From contig NZ_SNXB01000008.1 of assembly GCF_004362055.1 (NCBI RefSeq), positions 124,001 to 188,000 on the forward strand: DNA of 64,000 nt. Reading direction: 5' to 3'. Each line of letters starts with the position of its first letter. The first letter of the stretch is position 1. A program made the translations under genes and the position numbers. The stretch is from Flavobacterium sp. 245 (GTDB taxonomy: Bacteria; Bacteroidota; Bacteroidia; Flavobacteriales; Flavobacteriaceae). The notes beneath the pieces were generated by a model. The model did not search any database, was not told the DNA's origin, and worked only from the letters and a program-made list of their open reading frames with translations. Below are positions 43,400-53,014 of this stretch, piece by piece.

Positions 43400-44746
43400 A
43401 TGTTTAAAAAAATATTAATTGCGAATAGAGGAGAAATTGCACTTCGTGTAATTCGTACATGTAAGGAAATGGGAATTAAAACTGTTGCAGTTTATTCTAC
43501 AGCCGATGCAGAAAGCTTACATGTAAAGTTTGCTGATGAAGCGGTTTGTATTGGTCCCCCTCCAAGTAACTTATCGTACTTAAAAATGTCAAATATTATT
43601 GCCGCTGCAGAAATTACAAATGCAGATGCAATACACCCAGGTTACGGTTTCCTTTCTGAAAATGCTAAATTCTCAAAAATTTGTCAAGAGCACGGAATCA
43701 AATTTATTGGTGCGGCTCCAGAAATGATCGACAGAATGGGAGATAAAGCTTCTGCAAAAGCTACAATGAAAGCGGCAGGAGTTCCATGTGTACCAGGTTC
43801 AGATGGATTATTAGAATCTTATGAACATGCACTAAAAATAGCTAAAGAAATTGGTTATCCAGTTATGATGAAAGCGACTGCTGGTGGTGGTGGAAAAGGA
43901 ATGCGTGCGATCTGGAAAGAAGAAGAGCTTTTAAAAGCTTGGGAAAGTGCACGTCAAGAAGCTGCTGCAGCATTTGGAAATGACGGAATGTACATGGAGA
44001 AACTTATCGAAGAGCCACGTCATATCGAAATTCAAGTTGTTGGAGATTCTTATGGAAAAGCATGTCACCTTTCTGAAAGAGATTGTTCTGTACAACGTCG
44101 TCACCAAAAATTGACTGAAGAAACTCCTTCGCCTTTCATGACTGACGAATTACGTACTGCAATGGGAGAAGCTGCTGTAAAAGCTGCTGAATTCATTAAA
44201 TACGAAGGAGCTGGAACGGTAGAGTTTCTTGTAGACAAACACAGAAATTTCTACTTCATGGAAATGAATACTCGTATTCAGGTAGAGCATCCAATTACAG
44301 AACAAGTTATTGATTATGATTTGATCCGTGAGCAAATTATGGTTGCTGCCGGAATTCCGATTTCGGGAAAAAACTATTTGCCACAATTACACGCTATTGA
44401 ATGTCGTATTAATGCTGAAGATCCTTATAATGATTTTCGTCCTTCACCAGGAAAAATTACTACGCTTCATATGCCAGGAGGACACGGAGTTCGTTTAGAT
44501 ACTCACGTTTACTCAGGTTATAGTATTCCGCCAAATTACGATTCGATGATTGCTAAGTTAATTACAACTGCACAATCTCGTGAAGAAGCTATCAGCAAAA
44601 TGCGAAGAGCTTTGGATGAATTCGTAATCGAAGGTGTGAAAACTACAATACCTTTCCACAGACAATTAATGGATGATCCAAAATATATTGCAGGTGACTA
44701 CACAACTGCATTTATGGATACTTTCAAAATGAATAGTCCAGAATAA
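43400..44746 (+). CDS. accC: Biotin carboxylase
   Basis: 448 residues, ATP-grasp enzyme. N-terminal [18 protein letters not shown], glycine-rich ATP loop AGGGGKGMR, and FLEMNTR-type active site ([13 protein letters not shown]). It carboxylates biotin on AccB using bicarbonate and ATP. Ended by two successive hairpins. Confidence 0.97.
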   Translation: MFKKILIANRGEIALRVIRTCKEMGIKTVAVYSTADAESLHVKFADEAVCIGPPPSNLSYLKMSNIIAAAEITNADAIHPGYGFLSENAKFSKICQEHGIKFIGAAPEMIDRMGDKASAKATMKAAGVPCVPGSDGLLESYEHALKIAKEIGYPVMMKATAGGGGKGMRAIWKEEELLKAWESARQEAAAAFGNDGMYMEKLIEEPRHIEIQVVGDSYGKACHLSERDCSVQRRHQKLTEETPSPFMTDELRTAMGEAAVKAAEFIKYEGAGTVEFLVDKHRNFYFMEMNTRIQVEHPITEQVIDYDLIREQIMVAAGIPISGKNYLPQLHAIECRINAEDPYNDFRPSPGKITTLHMPGGHGVRLDTHVYSGYSIPPNYDSMIAKLITTAQSREEAISKMRRALDEFVIEGVKTTIPFHRQLMDDPKYIAGDYTTAFMDTFKMNSPE

Positions 44747-44752
44747 TTTTTT

Positions 44753-44780
44753 AAGGCTGTCGGTTTCGGCAGCCTTTTTT
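44753..44780 (+). terminator. Terminator of accC
   Basis: AAGGCTGTCG / CGGCAGCCTT hairpin with T-run, 6 bases after the stop. Confidence 0.85.
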
Positions 44781-44791
44781 ATTTCTACTAC

Positions 44792-44822
44792 AAACCCGAT
44801 GAGTTTTGAACTTATCGGGTTT
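44792..44822. terminator. Second hairpin after accC
   Basis: AAACCCGAT and ATCGGGTTT arms with partly paired interior; T-rich on the plus strand. May be a back-up terminator. Confidence 0.55.
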
Positions 44823-44851
44823 TGTTGTTTTATCGGTTAGGAAACACTAAA

Positions 44852-44892
44852 AGTGTATAATTTTTACACACTCGCTTAAGGAATTACACACT
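44852..44892. promoter_or_regulatory. Repeated TTACACACT sites upstream of the PepSY-like array
   Basis: TTACACACT at 44864-44872 and 44884-44892, exactly 20 bp apart, plus an inverted AGTGTATAA at 44852-44860. Spacing by whole helical turns suggests a dimeric regulator. A TTGGCATG at 44911-44918 resembles the -24 part of a sigma-54 promoter, but the -12 part (TTGC) is not met. Confidence 0.45.
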
Positions 44893-45038
44893 TTTTGCAA
44901 TGGAAAATTTTTGGCATGTTATTCAAGATCTCTTTAAAAACAAGGGATTAGGTACATTGGAGGTGGGTTTTTGTTTTACGGCATAATAATTTCATTATCT
45001 AAAGCGTAAACAACTACAAACAAACAAAAATTTACATT

Positions 45039-45335
45039 ATGAAAAAGATATTCTTATCAGCCGCTATTGTTTTGGGAAGTTTAACTTCATTCGCAGCAAA
45101 TTCTTCAATTGAAGATTCTATTATAAAAACAGTTTCAATTCAAGATGAATATACTGAAATAAAAGTAGAAGAATTACCAGTTGCAGTTACAGAGGCTTTA
45201 AAAAAATCATTTCCAAATGCAGTGGTTTCTAAAGCATACAAAAATGAAAAAGCACAATATAAACTAGATGTAACAGTTGGAGGCAAAGAAGGAAATCTTT
45301 TTGCTAACGCCGACGGAACTTGGATTCAAAAATAA
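45039..45335 (+). CDS. PepSY-like secreted protein, array copy 1
   Basis: 98 residues with signal peptide (MKKIFLSAAIVLGSLTSFA), a mature domain beginning SIQDEYTEIKVEELPVAV and ending in GGKEGNLFANADGTWIQK. The repeated pattern (AL..FPNA...KAYK...QYKLDVTV) matches the PepSY-like/BLIP-like small periplasmic domain. First of six tandem paralogs upstream of a two-component system. Function in flavobacteria not established; a sensory or envelope-stress role is inferred. Confidence 0.85.
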   Translation: MKKIFLSAAIVLGSLTSFAANSSIEDSIIKTVSIQDEYTEIKVEELPVAVTEALKKSFPNAVVSKAYKNEKAQYKLDVTVGGKEGNLFANADGTWIQK

Positions 45336-45409
45336 TCTAAAGACGTGTTCTGTGTATTTTCAAATAAAAAATACTAAAATTAAATTAACTATCTTAAAAT
45401 ACTATTATC

Positions 45410-45706
45410 ATGAAAAATTTATTTCTATCAGCCGCAATCGTTTTGGGAGGTTTAACATCATTTGCTTCGACTTCTCCAATATCAAATTCAATCGTAAAAA
45501 CAATTTCAATTCAAGACGAGTACACTGAAATTAAATTAGAAGAAGTTCCATCTGCAGTAACAGACGCACTTAAAAAAGCGTATCCAGATGCAGTACTTTC
45601 AAAAGCATACAAAAATGCTGCATCGCAATATAAACTTGACGTTACTGTAGGTGATAAAGTAGGTTCTGTTTATGCTAACGCAGACGGAACTTGGGTTAAA
45701 AAATAA
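45410..45706 (+). CDS. PepSY-like secreted protein, array copy 2
   Basis: 98 residues, same layout as copy 1 with signal peptide MKNLFLSAAIVLGGLTSFA. By my alignment it matches copy 3 at 86 of 98 positions, so the two come from a recent duplication. Gap to copy 1 is 74 bases. Confidence 0.85.
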   Translation: MKNLFLSAAIVLGGLTSFASTSPISNSIVKTISIQDEYTEIKLEEVPSAVTDALKKAYPDAVLSKAYKNAASQYKLDVTVGDKVGSVYANADGTWVKK

Positions 45707-45757
45707 GCCCTTTTTGTTCCAATCAAATTAACTATTTACTATTAATATACACACATT

Positions 45758-46054
45758 ATGAAAAATTTATTTTTATCAGCCGCAATCATTTTGGGAAGTT
45801 TAACATCATTTGCTTCAACTTCTCCAATTAAAAACACAATCGTAAAAACAATTTCAATTCAAGACGAATATACTGAGATTAAAGTAGAAGAAGTTCCTTC
45901 TGCAGTTACAAACGCGCTTAAAAAAGCATATCCAGATGCAATCCTTTCTAAAGCATACAAAAATGCAACTTCTCAATACAAATTAGAAGTTACAGTGGGT
46001 GACAAAGTAGGGGCTCTATATGCAAACGCCGATGGATCTTGGGTAAAAAAATAA
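45758..46054 (+). CDS. PepSY-like secreted protein, array copy 3
   Basis: 98 residues, close twin of copy 2 (signal MKNLFLSAAIILGSLTSFA; mature SIQDEYTEIKVEEVPSAV). Changes relative to copy 2 are mostly conservative (V/I, D/E, S/T). Gap to copy 4 is only 25 bases. Confidence 0.85.
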   Translation: MKNLFLSAAIILGSLTSFASTSPIKNTIVKTISIQDEYTEIKVEEVPSAVTNALKKAYPDAILSKAYKNATSQYKLEVTVGDKVGALYANADGSWVKK

Positions 46055-46079
46055 TTCGTTAACTAAAAAAACTATCATT

Positions 46080-46370
46080 ATGAAAAAGATAATCTTATCG
46101 GCAGCAATTCTATTAGGAGGACTGTCAGTACAAGCCACACCAATTGTTGCTATTAATCCAGCGACAGAATCAGTAAAGTTCCAAGATGAGTATAAAGAAG
46201 TTGATGCTGTTCCGGCAGCTATCAAAACAGCTTTAGATAATGCTTATCCTGGTGTAAAACTTGAAAAAGCATACGTAAACGATAAAAAAGAATACAAAAT
46301 CGACATTATTGTTCGTGATGTAAAATCTACTGTTTATACAGACGAAAAAGGAAACATTCTTAAAAAGTAA
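46080..46370 (+). CDS. PepSY-like secreted protein, array copy 4
   Basis: 96 residues, more divergent (signal MKKIILSAAILLGGLSVQA; mature KFQDEYKEVDAVPAAIKTAL, then KAYVNDKKEYKIDIIV). With copies 5 and 6 it forms a subgroup marked by KLEKAY in place of the SKAY of copies 1-3. Gap to copy 5 is 18 bases. Confidence 0.85.
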   Translation: MKKIILSAAILLGGLSVQATPIVAINPATESVKFQDEYKEVDAVPAAIKTALDNAYPGVKLEKAYVNDKKEYKIDIIVRDVKSTVYTDEKGNILKK

Positions 46371-46388
46371 CTATAAACTATCCCCACT

Positions 46389-46685
46389 ATGAAAAAGTTA
46401 ATCTTATCGGCAGCTATCGTTTTTGGAAGTTTGTCAATCAATGCTGCAACTGTTGTTGCAAAAAACGAAATGGTTCAATCAGTAAGCATTCAAGATGAAT
46501 ATACTGAAGTTTCTGTAGATGCTGTTCCAGACGCAGTAAAATCGACTATCGAAAAATCTTTTGCAGGTACAAAACTTGAAAAAGCATACAAAAACGCGAA
46601 GAACGAATATAAACTTGTCATAGCGAGCGGAGAGAAAAAGTATACTTTTTTTACAGATGCTTCTGGAAATATTATTAAAAAATAA
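46389..46685 (+). CDS. PepSY-like secreted protein, array copy 5
   Basis: 98 residues (signal MKKLILSAAIVFGSLSINA). The mature part keeps SIQDEYTEVSVDAVPDAV and KLEKAYKNAKNEYKLVI but has a different C-terminal strand (GEKKYTFFTDASGNIIKK). Confidence 0.85.
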   Translation: MKKLILSAAIVFGSLSINAATVVAKNEMVQSVSIQDEYTEVSVDAVPDAVKSTIEKSFAGTKLEKAYKNAKNEYKLVIASGEKKYTFFTDASGNIIKK

Positions 46686-46704
46686 TTCTTTAAAAAAGAG
46701 CAAT

Positions 46705-47001
46705 ATGAAAAAGTTAGCCATCACAGGGGCCGTTATTCTGGCAAGTTTGTCTATTCCAGCAAATTCGAAGACGATTCAAAATAAAATAAATGCGTCCGTT
46801 TTTGTTCAAACAGAATATACAGAAGTTACTGCAGATGCTGTTCCGGCTGCGGTAAAAACTGCTCTGCAGACTGCTTATCCAAATGCAAAATTGGAAAAAG
46901 CATATGTAAACGAGAAAAAAGAATACAAATTAGAAATATCAGTTAAGGACCAAAAGGCTACTGTTTACTCAGATGTCAATGGCAATTGGCTGAAAATATA
47001 A
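46705..47001 (+). CDS. PepSY-like secreted protein, array copy 6
   Basis: 98 residues from the ATG at 46705 (MKKLAITGAVILASLSIPA signal); an in-frame start 48 bases upstream would overlap copy 5 and spoil the signal peptide. Mature part: QTEYTEVTADAVPAAVKTAL, KLEKAYVNEKKEYKLEI. Last member; a terminator follows before the response regulator. Confidence 0.85.
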   Translation: MKKLAITGAVILASLSIPANSKTIQNKINASVFVQTEYTEVTADAVPAAVKTALQTAYPNAKLEKAYVNEKKEYKLEISVKDQKATVYSDVNGNWLKI

Positions 47002-47050
47002 TAGATATATTATAAATATAATTAGGTGAATTAGATTTATGTTTTTGGTG

Positions 47051-47081
47051 AAAAAGAGATTGCTTATAGCAGTCTCTTTTT
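47051..47081 (+). terminator. Terminator of the PepSY-like array
   Basis: AAAAAGAGATTGC and GCAGTCTCTTTTT arms around TTATA, then more T, 49 bases after copy 6. Confidence 0.85.
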
Positions 47082-47149
47082 TTTTGCATAATTTTGTGAG
47101 AATACAACTTTAATAGTATTATTTTAGCAAAAAAAGTCCTTAAAAACAG

Positions 47150-48499
47150 ATGTCAAAGATATTATTGATAGAAGATGATATTTCGTTTTGTAAATTATTA
47201 GAGAAGTTTCTAATAAAAAAAGCATACGATGTAACTATAGCTTTCTCTGCAGCAGAAGCAAGAGCAGCAATCAAAAGCGAATCGTTTGATTTGATTTTGA
47301 CAGATCTTCGTTTGCCAGATTCTGATGGTATTGGATTAATGACTGAAATTAAAAATTCTCATCCGCATATTCCTGTTGTTATGATGACAGGCTATTCAGA
47401 TGTGAATACGGCTGTAAAAGCAATAAAAAATGGTGCTGCCGATTATATTTCAAAACCCTTTAATCCAGATGAGGTTTTGTTAGTAATTACAAATGCTTTG
47501 CAAAATAATGAAGCCGAAGAAATTTCATCGCAAGAAAAGAAACCCACAAAAAAGCAAGTTACTGCAGAAAATGAATTTGTAAGAGGAATTTCTGTTGCGT
47601 CAAGAAAATTATTAGATCATATTCAGTTGGTAAGCCCAACAGATATGTCTGTTTTGATTATTGGAGAAAGCGGCACAGGAAAAGAAATTATCGCAAAAAG
47701 CATTCACCAGCAAAGTACTCGAAAAAACAATAATTTTATCGCGGTTGACTGCGGAGCAATTCCGAAAGAATTAGCCGCAAGTGAATTTTTCGGACATTTA
47801 AAAGGTTCTTTTACCGGTGCAATCAGCGACAAAATGGGTTATTTTGAAGCGGCAAATGGAGGGACTCTTTTTTTAGATGAAATTGGAAACCTTTCTTATG
47901 AAAACCAAATTCAATTATTAAGAGCACTTCAGGAAAGAAAAATAAAACCTGTTGGAAGCAATAAAGAAATAAACGTTGATATAAGGATCATTACGGCTAC
48001 AAATGAAGATTTGCGTGAAGCGGTAAAAAACGGCGATTTTAGAGAAGATTTATACCATAGAATCAATGAATTCTCTATTCTGTCGCCTTCGTTAAAAGAT
48101 AGGGAAGAGGATTTAATGGTTTTTGCTGATTATTTTCTTGAAAAAGCCAATCAGCAGTTAAATAAAGATATTATTGGGTTTTCTCCAGAAGTGGTTGCTA
48201 TTTTTCAAAAATACAATTGGCCAGGGAATTTACGCGAACTGCAAAATTGTGTAAAACGTGCGACACTTTTAACGCGTGGTGATTTTATTGAAAGCGAAGT
48301 TTTACCGGCTGAATTTTTTCAGATTCAAAAACAAAATTCTTCAGATAATTCGGTTAGTTTTTCTTTATCAGAAAATGAAAAAGAAACAATTATTCATGCG
48401 TTATCTAAAACGCAGAACAATAAATCTGAAGCGGCAAAACTGCTTAAAATTACCAGAAAGACACTTTACAATAAATTGAAGCAATACAACATCGATTAA
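47150..48499 (+). CDS. Sigma-54-dependent response regulator (NtrC type)
   Basis: 449 residues. Receiver domain (1-120) with acidic pair EDD 8-10 and phospho-acceptor D52; AAA+ domain (145-375) with Walker A GESGTGKE 172-179 and the sigma-54 contact loop GSFTGA 219-224 (usual form GAFTGA); C-terminal Fis-type helix-turn-helix (about 408-447; NKSEAAKLLKITRKTLYNKL). It should activate sigma-54 promoters when phosphorylated. The hybrid kinase on the opposite strand overlaps its stop by 4 bases and is the likely partner; the array upstream is a likely target. Confidence 0.95.
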   Translation: MSKILLIEDDISFCKLLEKFLIKKAYDVTIAFSAAEARAAIKSESFDLILTDLRLPDSDGIGLMTEIKNSHPHIPVVMMTGYSDVNTAVKAIKNGAADYISKPFNPDEVLLVITNALQNNEAEEISSQEKKPTKKQVTAENEFVRGISVASRKLLDHIQLVSPTDMSVLIIGESGTGKEIIAKSIHQQSTRKNNNFIAVDCGAIPKELAASEFFGHLKGSFTGAISDKMGYFEAANGGTLFLDEIGNLSYENQIQLLRALQERKIKPVGSNKEINVDIRIITATNEDLREAVKNGDFREDLYHRINEFSILSPSLKDREEDLMVFADYFLEKANQQLNKDIIGFSPEVVAIFQKYNWPGNLRELQNCVKRATLLTRGDFIESEVLPAEFFQIQKQNSSDNSVSFSLSENEKETIIHALSKTQNNKSEAAKLLKITRKTLYNKLKQYNID

Positions 48500-50931
48500 G
48501 CAATTTCTTTGTTTAAGATGGTGAAAAGCGAAACGATTTTGGCTTTTAGCCCTTTGTAAATTTCTCTTACCTCTGTAATTTCAAATTCATTTTTTTCTAA
48601 AACTGTTAGCGTTTTGGCAATTTCATTTGCTTCAATTTGTTTAAACATTGGAGCGATGCGATGAGCGATTGCATTTATTTCGACAGTATTTTCTAGTGAG
48701 ATAGCATTTTCAAGTAAGGCTAAATTTTCATTTGTGCTTTCAATAAATGATTTCAAAACTTCATTTAAAGCGTTTTTGTCGTTAGCTAAAAATTCTTTCA
48801 GCGTTACTAGAGAATATAATTTTGCAGATGATTTTTCTTCTGTTTCAGTCGTATCGACTTTTGGAAGAGGATCATCTTCTAAAATAATTCTAATCGTATC
48901 TAAAAGTATTCGTGGCGAATAAGGTTTTTTTACAACAGTCGTAAAGCCAGCATCAGCATATACAGAAGCATCTAGATCTGTTCTTCCCGTCAAGGCAATT
49001 ATAGGCTGATTTTTATAAACCGACGTATTTTTAAGCTTTTGCAAAAACGCAAATCCATCCATTTCTGGCATTTGAATATCAGTGATAACAAAATCAAAAT
49101 TTGTTTTCTGAATAGCTTCTAATGCTTTTCCGGCACTGTTAAAAGATAAAACCTGATGTTTTTCCTGTCGTAAAATACCGCATGTTAAATTCAAAAGATT
49201 AATGTCGTCATCAATAACAACAAAAGTTTGTGATTTAGTTTCCTGTGAAGGTGCTTTCTTAATTTCATCGGTTGAATTTGAACTTGTATCAAATAACAGC
49301 GGAAGCTGAATTTCAAAAGTGCTTCCTTGTCCAAAAATGCTCTCAAGTTTTAATGAACCGCCTAAAATCGAAATTATTTTCTGGCAGATTGATAAGCCTA
49401 AACCTGTTCCGCCGTATTTTTTTTCAATCCCTTCATTTGCCTGAGCGAATTCTTCAAAAACAAATTTCTGATTTCCTTTTTCAATTCCAATTCCCGTATC
49501 TTCTATTGTAATGGCAAAAAAATCATTGTTTTCTGCTAGGTAAGCGCTAATTTTTATATAACCTTCTTCTGTAAATTTGTAAGCATTTCCAATAATATTG
49601 CTCAAAATTTGTTTGAGTCGAAAAGGGTCTCCAACAATTTTTGAATTTAGCTTTTCATCAATATTAATTATCAAATCAATATTTTTTTGCTTGTAAACAG
49701 TCTGAATGCTTTTAGCTACTTCATCAATAATTTGAGGTAGTGAAAACGGCACTTTTTCAATCGTAATTTTTCCTGCTTCTATTTGAGAAAAATCAAGCAA
49801 ATCCTGAACTAACTGCGTAATATATTCAGATGAATTTTTAATATTAGTAATGAAATAAGACTGTTTTGTATTAATGTCAGAATTACTTAAAAGTTCCGAA
49901 TATCCTACAATCGTGCTTAAAGGTGTTTTTAGATCATGACTAACCGTCGAAATCAATTGTTCACGGCTTTTAAGCAGATTTTTAGTTTTGAAATTTGCGA
50001 TTTCAAGCTGTTTTTTATAGACCTGCGATTTAGAATAATCGCTCACAATTAAAACAGAGAAAAACAGGGTCAAAATTAATCCTGCAATTGCTGAGGCTGT
50101 AACAATTTCGTTGACTTTTTTAAGTGATTTTTCTTTGAGTGAATTGTTTTTTATGGAGTTGATGATAATTTCACGCTCAATAATTCGAAGTACTTTTCGG
50201 AGCTGATCTGAAATTGCTATTTCATTCTTCAGTAATTTGTTTTCCTCAAAATTTAAAGATTCTTTTTTCTTTTCGGCTCTTAATTTTACGGAGCTCAAAA
50301 GTTTTTTTGAATTGGCTAATATCGAATCCGAAGCTTTTTTACTAAGCGTATTGGTGCTGTCATCCGGAATATTCTGATTAAGATAATCGACATATTTTTG
50401 AAGGACATTTTTTTGATAAGATCCAAGCTGATTTGGATTTTTAGTAAAATCCTGAAGTTCCAGTTTACGGAGTTTAAACTCCATTTTGGTAATTTCATCA
50501 ATAGCCGAGTTTACCGAAACTTCATCGTCGGCCTTGTTTTTTATTGTTTTTAACTGCTGAATATTTTTGGTTTTTTCGGCCAGTAAATAAGTAACACTGT
50601 CTAAGAGCACTTTTTGATAATCTGTCGTTACAATTTGCTTTAAAGTGTCGATTCTTGCGCGCAGGGAATCGCTTTCAATTAAGTAGCTTTGAAAATCTTT
50701 TTCAGAATTGGTCTGGATTGTTTTTCGGGCTAAACTTTCCGTTTTATACACATTTGAAAATAATTTGCTGACTCTCAAAATCTTATTTTTTTCGAGTGCG
50801 ATTTTATCTTCTAATTTGTTATAAACGACATTTTCAGAATATAAAAACCATCCAACAGTAACAACTAACGCTAATAGTGCAACATAGCTAAAGAGCACTT
50901 TAATGGCGGTGTAACTTTTTTTGCTCTCCAT
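48496..50931 (-). CDS. Hybrid sensor histidine kinase with receiver and Hpt domains
   Basis: 811 residues. Transmembrane helices at about 12-31 and 277-297 enclose a periplasmic helical sensor of about 245 residues. HisKA with phospho-His H332 (STVSHDLKTPL), HATPase with N-box NIIGNAYKF, EDTGIGI and GTGLGLSI, a receiver with D618 (FVITDIQMPEMDG), and a C-terminal Hpt domain with likely phospho-His H757 (AIAHRIA). This is a complete His-Asp-His chain, so the final Asp would be in a separate regulator, probably the NtrC-type protein encoded convergently. Signal unknown. Confidence 0.95.
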   Translation of the reverse strand: MESKKSYTAIKVLFSYVALLALVVTVGWFLYSENVVYNKLEDKIALEKNKILRVSKLFSNVYKTESLARKTIQTNSEKDFQSYLIESDSLRARIDTLKQIVTTDYQKVLLDSVTYLLAEKTKNIQQLKTIKNKADDEVSVNSAIDEITKMEFKLRKLELQDFTKNPNQLGSYQKNVLQKYVDYLNQNIPDDSTNTLSKKASDSILANSKKLLSSVKLRAEKKKESLNFEENKLLKNEIAISDQLRKVLRIIEREIIINSIKNNSLKEKSLKKVNEIVTASAIAGLILTLFFSVLIVSDYSKSQVYKKQLEIANFKTKNLLKSREQLISTVSHDLKTPLSTIVGYSELLSNSDINTKQSYFITNIKNSSEYITQLVQDLLDFSQIEAGKITIEKVPFSLPQIIDEVAKSIQTVYKQKNIDLIINIDEKLNSKIVGDPFRLKQILSNIIGNAYKFTEEGYIKISAYLAENNDFFAITIEDTGIGIEKGNQKFVFEEFAQANEGIEKKYGGTGLGLSICQKIISILGGSLKLESIFGQGSTFEIQLPLLFDTSSNSTDEIKKAPSQETKSQTFVVIDDDINLLNLTCGILRQEKHQVLSFNSAGKALEAIQKTNFDFVITDIQMPEMDGFAFLQKLKNTSVYKNQPIIALTGRTDLDASVYADAGFTTVVKKPYSPRILLDTIRIILEDDPLPKVDTTETEEKSSAKLYSLVTLKEFLANDKNALNEVLKSFIESTNENLALLENAISLENTVEINAIAHRIAPMFKQIEANEIAKTLTVLEKNEFEITEVREIYKGLKAKIVSLFTILNKEIA

Positions 50932-51058
50932 AGATTGTTATTGTTGAGATTGGGAAGTTTTTTAAATTCGAATTCACTGCAATTTATTTAAAAAAATTTG
51001 TTTTAAAAAGAGAAATCACGGCTAAAGTGTTACATAATTCAAAGGTTTGGAAAATAAA

Positions 51059-51091
51059 ATAGCCACAGATTATATAACAATCTGTGGCTAT
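51059..51091 (-). terminator. Hairpin after the S9 peptidase gene
   Basis: 13-base perfect arms ATAGCCACAGATT and AATCTGTGGCTAT. The stem sequence is related to the CCACAGATT repeats at 21936 and 58739, so this terminator may derive from that repeat. Confidence 0.7.
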
Positions 51092-51112
51092 TAAAGCTTT
51101 AAAAAAAATATA

Positions 51113-53014
51113 TTATAATGTTTCGTTCAGCCATTTAAAGAATTCACCTTGCCAAACCTGTGCATTTTGCGGATGTAAAACCCAGTGGTTTTCATCAGGG
51201 AAATAAACAAATCGGCTTTTGATTCCTCTTAATTGAGCTGCCTGAAAAGCTTCCTGGCCTTGCCCAATTGGCACACGGAAATCTTTTCCTCCTTGGAAAA
51301 TCAAAATTGGACGATTCCAGTTTTGCACCAAAGTTGCAGGATTAAAAGTGGTGTATGATTTTTGAGCTACAGCATTATCTTTTTCCCAATATGCGCCGCC
51401 AAAATCCCAGTTATTAAAGAAAACTTCTTCAGTTGTTCCTAACATACTAACTGTATTGAAAACACCATCGTGAGCAATAAAAGTCTTGAAACGGTTATTG
51501 TGAATTCCCGCTAAATAAAATACGGAATAGCCTCCATAGCTTGCACCAACGCAACCTAAACGGCTTTTGTCAACATAGCTTTCTTTTGCAACATCATCAA
51601 TTGCCGAAAGATAATCGTCCATAACTTGTCCGCCCCAGTCTTTACTGATTTTCTCATTCCATTCAACACCATGTCCAGGCATTCCGCGACGGTTTGGCGC
51701 CACTACTACATAACCTTTTGCAGCCATTAAAGAAAAATTCCAACGGAAAGAATAAGATTGCGTCAATGGACTTTGTGGTCCGCCTTGGCAGAATAATAAA
51801 GTTGGGTATTTTTTTGAAGCATCAAAATTAGGAGGCAAAATTACCCAAACCAGCATTTTTTTTCCGTCAGTTGTAGTAACGTAACGTTTTTCCGTTTTGC
51901 TTAATGCTAAAGTTTTGTATGTATCTGTATTTACATTCGAAATTTGTTTCCAAGTATTTTTCTTCAAATTATAAGAAAAAATCTCAGCTGCATGATTCAT
52001 GTCTGTTCTTGTAACAATGATGTCATCGCCTGCAAAACCTACTAAATCATTTACATCAAAATCACCATTTGTAATTTGGCGAACATTAATTGCCATTTTA
52101 GTCAAACCTGGAAAATTAACTGTAAAAAGTTGTTTTGTTCCATCAACAGCAGCAACAAAAAATACGTTTTTACCATCTTTGCTCCAGATAAAATGATCTA
52201 CAGTTCCGTCCCAGTTTGCTGTTAAGTTGGTTTTGATACCTTTAAATTCAACAATAATGTCGTTTTTATCAGCTTCATAACCGTCGCGTTTCATTTGCAG
52301 CCATGTTAAATTTCCTGTTGGAGAAAATTGTGGAGCAGTATCATAACCAAGATTATCTTCGGTTCTGTTAATCGTTTTTTGAGTCTCTAAATTGTACTCG
52401 TAAATGTTTGTGTTTGTAGAAATTGCATAATCAGTACCAGCTTTTTTCTTGCACACGTATAAGATGCTTTTTCCGTCTGGAGACCAGATATAATCTTCGT
52501 CACCGCCAAAAGGTTTTTGAGGAGAATCAAAAGTTTCACCTTTTAAAATATCAATTCCTTTAGCGCCGTCTTTGTTTTCTTTATAAAAAACGTGGTTGAA
52601 TTTTCCCTCGTTCCAAGTATCCCAATGACGGTAATCTAAACCGTTATAAATTTGAGCATCAGATTTAGTAAGATTTGGATAAAAATCTTTTCCTAAAACT
52701 TTGTCGATTTTCACTTCTTCATTATAAACTAAAAATTTTCCGTCTGGCGAAACATTTTTGTCTTTTAAAATCTCTTTTGTGTCTTTGATTTCGATTGCTG
52801 TTCCACCATTTACAGGAATGGTGTAAAGTTTAGAACTTGATTTGTTTTCTTCTACAGAAGGCGTTGAAACCTTGAAAACAACATTTTTTTCATCTTTCGA
52901 AAGTCCGAGTGGTGTTACTCTTCCTAATTTCCATAACAATTCCGGTGACATTACATTCTGTCCGATAGCGTTTAAACTCATCATTATTAAGGTTGTTACT
53001 ACTACTTTTTTCAT
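51113..53014 (-). CDS. Secreted S9 family peptidase (prolyl-oligopeptidase type)
   Basis: 633 residues from the Met at 53014, which gives a signal peptide (MKKVVVTTLIMMSLNAIG); the frame extends 51 bases upstream without one. N-terminal WD40-like beta-propeller (about 25-370; repeated SPDGKFLVY, WSPDGKSILY) and a C-terminal alpha/beta hydrolase with the Ser in GASYGGYSV, Asp in QGGKDFRVP and His in DENHWVL. Exported aminopeptidase or dipeptidyl-peptidase; exact specificity not readable. Confidence 0.93.
   Translation of the reverse strand: MKKVVVTTLIMMSLNAIGQNVMSPELLWKLGRVTPLGLSKDEKNVVFKVSTPSVEENKSSSKLYTIPVNGGTAIEIKDTKEILKDKNVSPDGKFLVYNEEVKIDKVLGKDFYPNLTKSDAQIYNGLDYRHWDTWNEGKFNHVFYKENKDGAKGIDILKGETFDSPQKPFGGDEDYIWSPDGKSILYVCKKKAGTDYAISTNTNIYEYNLETQKTINRTEDNLGYDTAPQFSPTGNLTWLQMKRDGYEADKNDIIVEFKGIKTNLTANWDGTVDHFIWSKDGKNVFFVAAVDGTKQLFTVNFPGLTKMAINVRQITNGDFDVNDLVGFAGDDIIVTRTDMNHAAEIFSYNLKKNTWKQISNVNTDTYKTLALSKTEKRYVTTTDGKKMLVWVILPPNFDASKKYPTLLFCQGGPQSPLTQSYSFRWNFSLMAAKGYVVVAPNRRGMPGHGVEWNEKISKDWGGQVMDDYLSAIDDVAKESYVDKSRLGCVGASYGGYSVFYLAGIHNNRFKTFIAHDGVFNTVSMLGTTEEVFFNNWDFGGAYWEKDNAVAQKSYTTFNPATLVQNWNRPILIFQGGKDFRVPIGQGQEAFQAAQLRGIKSRFVYFPDENHWVLHPQNAQVWQGEFFKWLNETL

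Noticed and set aside
44911-44935. Full sigma-54 promoter before the PepSY-like array
   Set aside because: TTGGCATG fits the -24 part, but the expected TTGC at -12 reads TCAA; kept only as a weak note.
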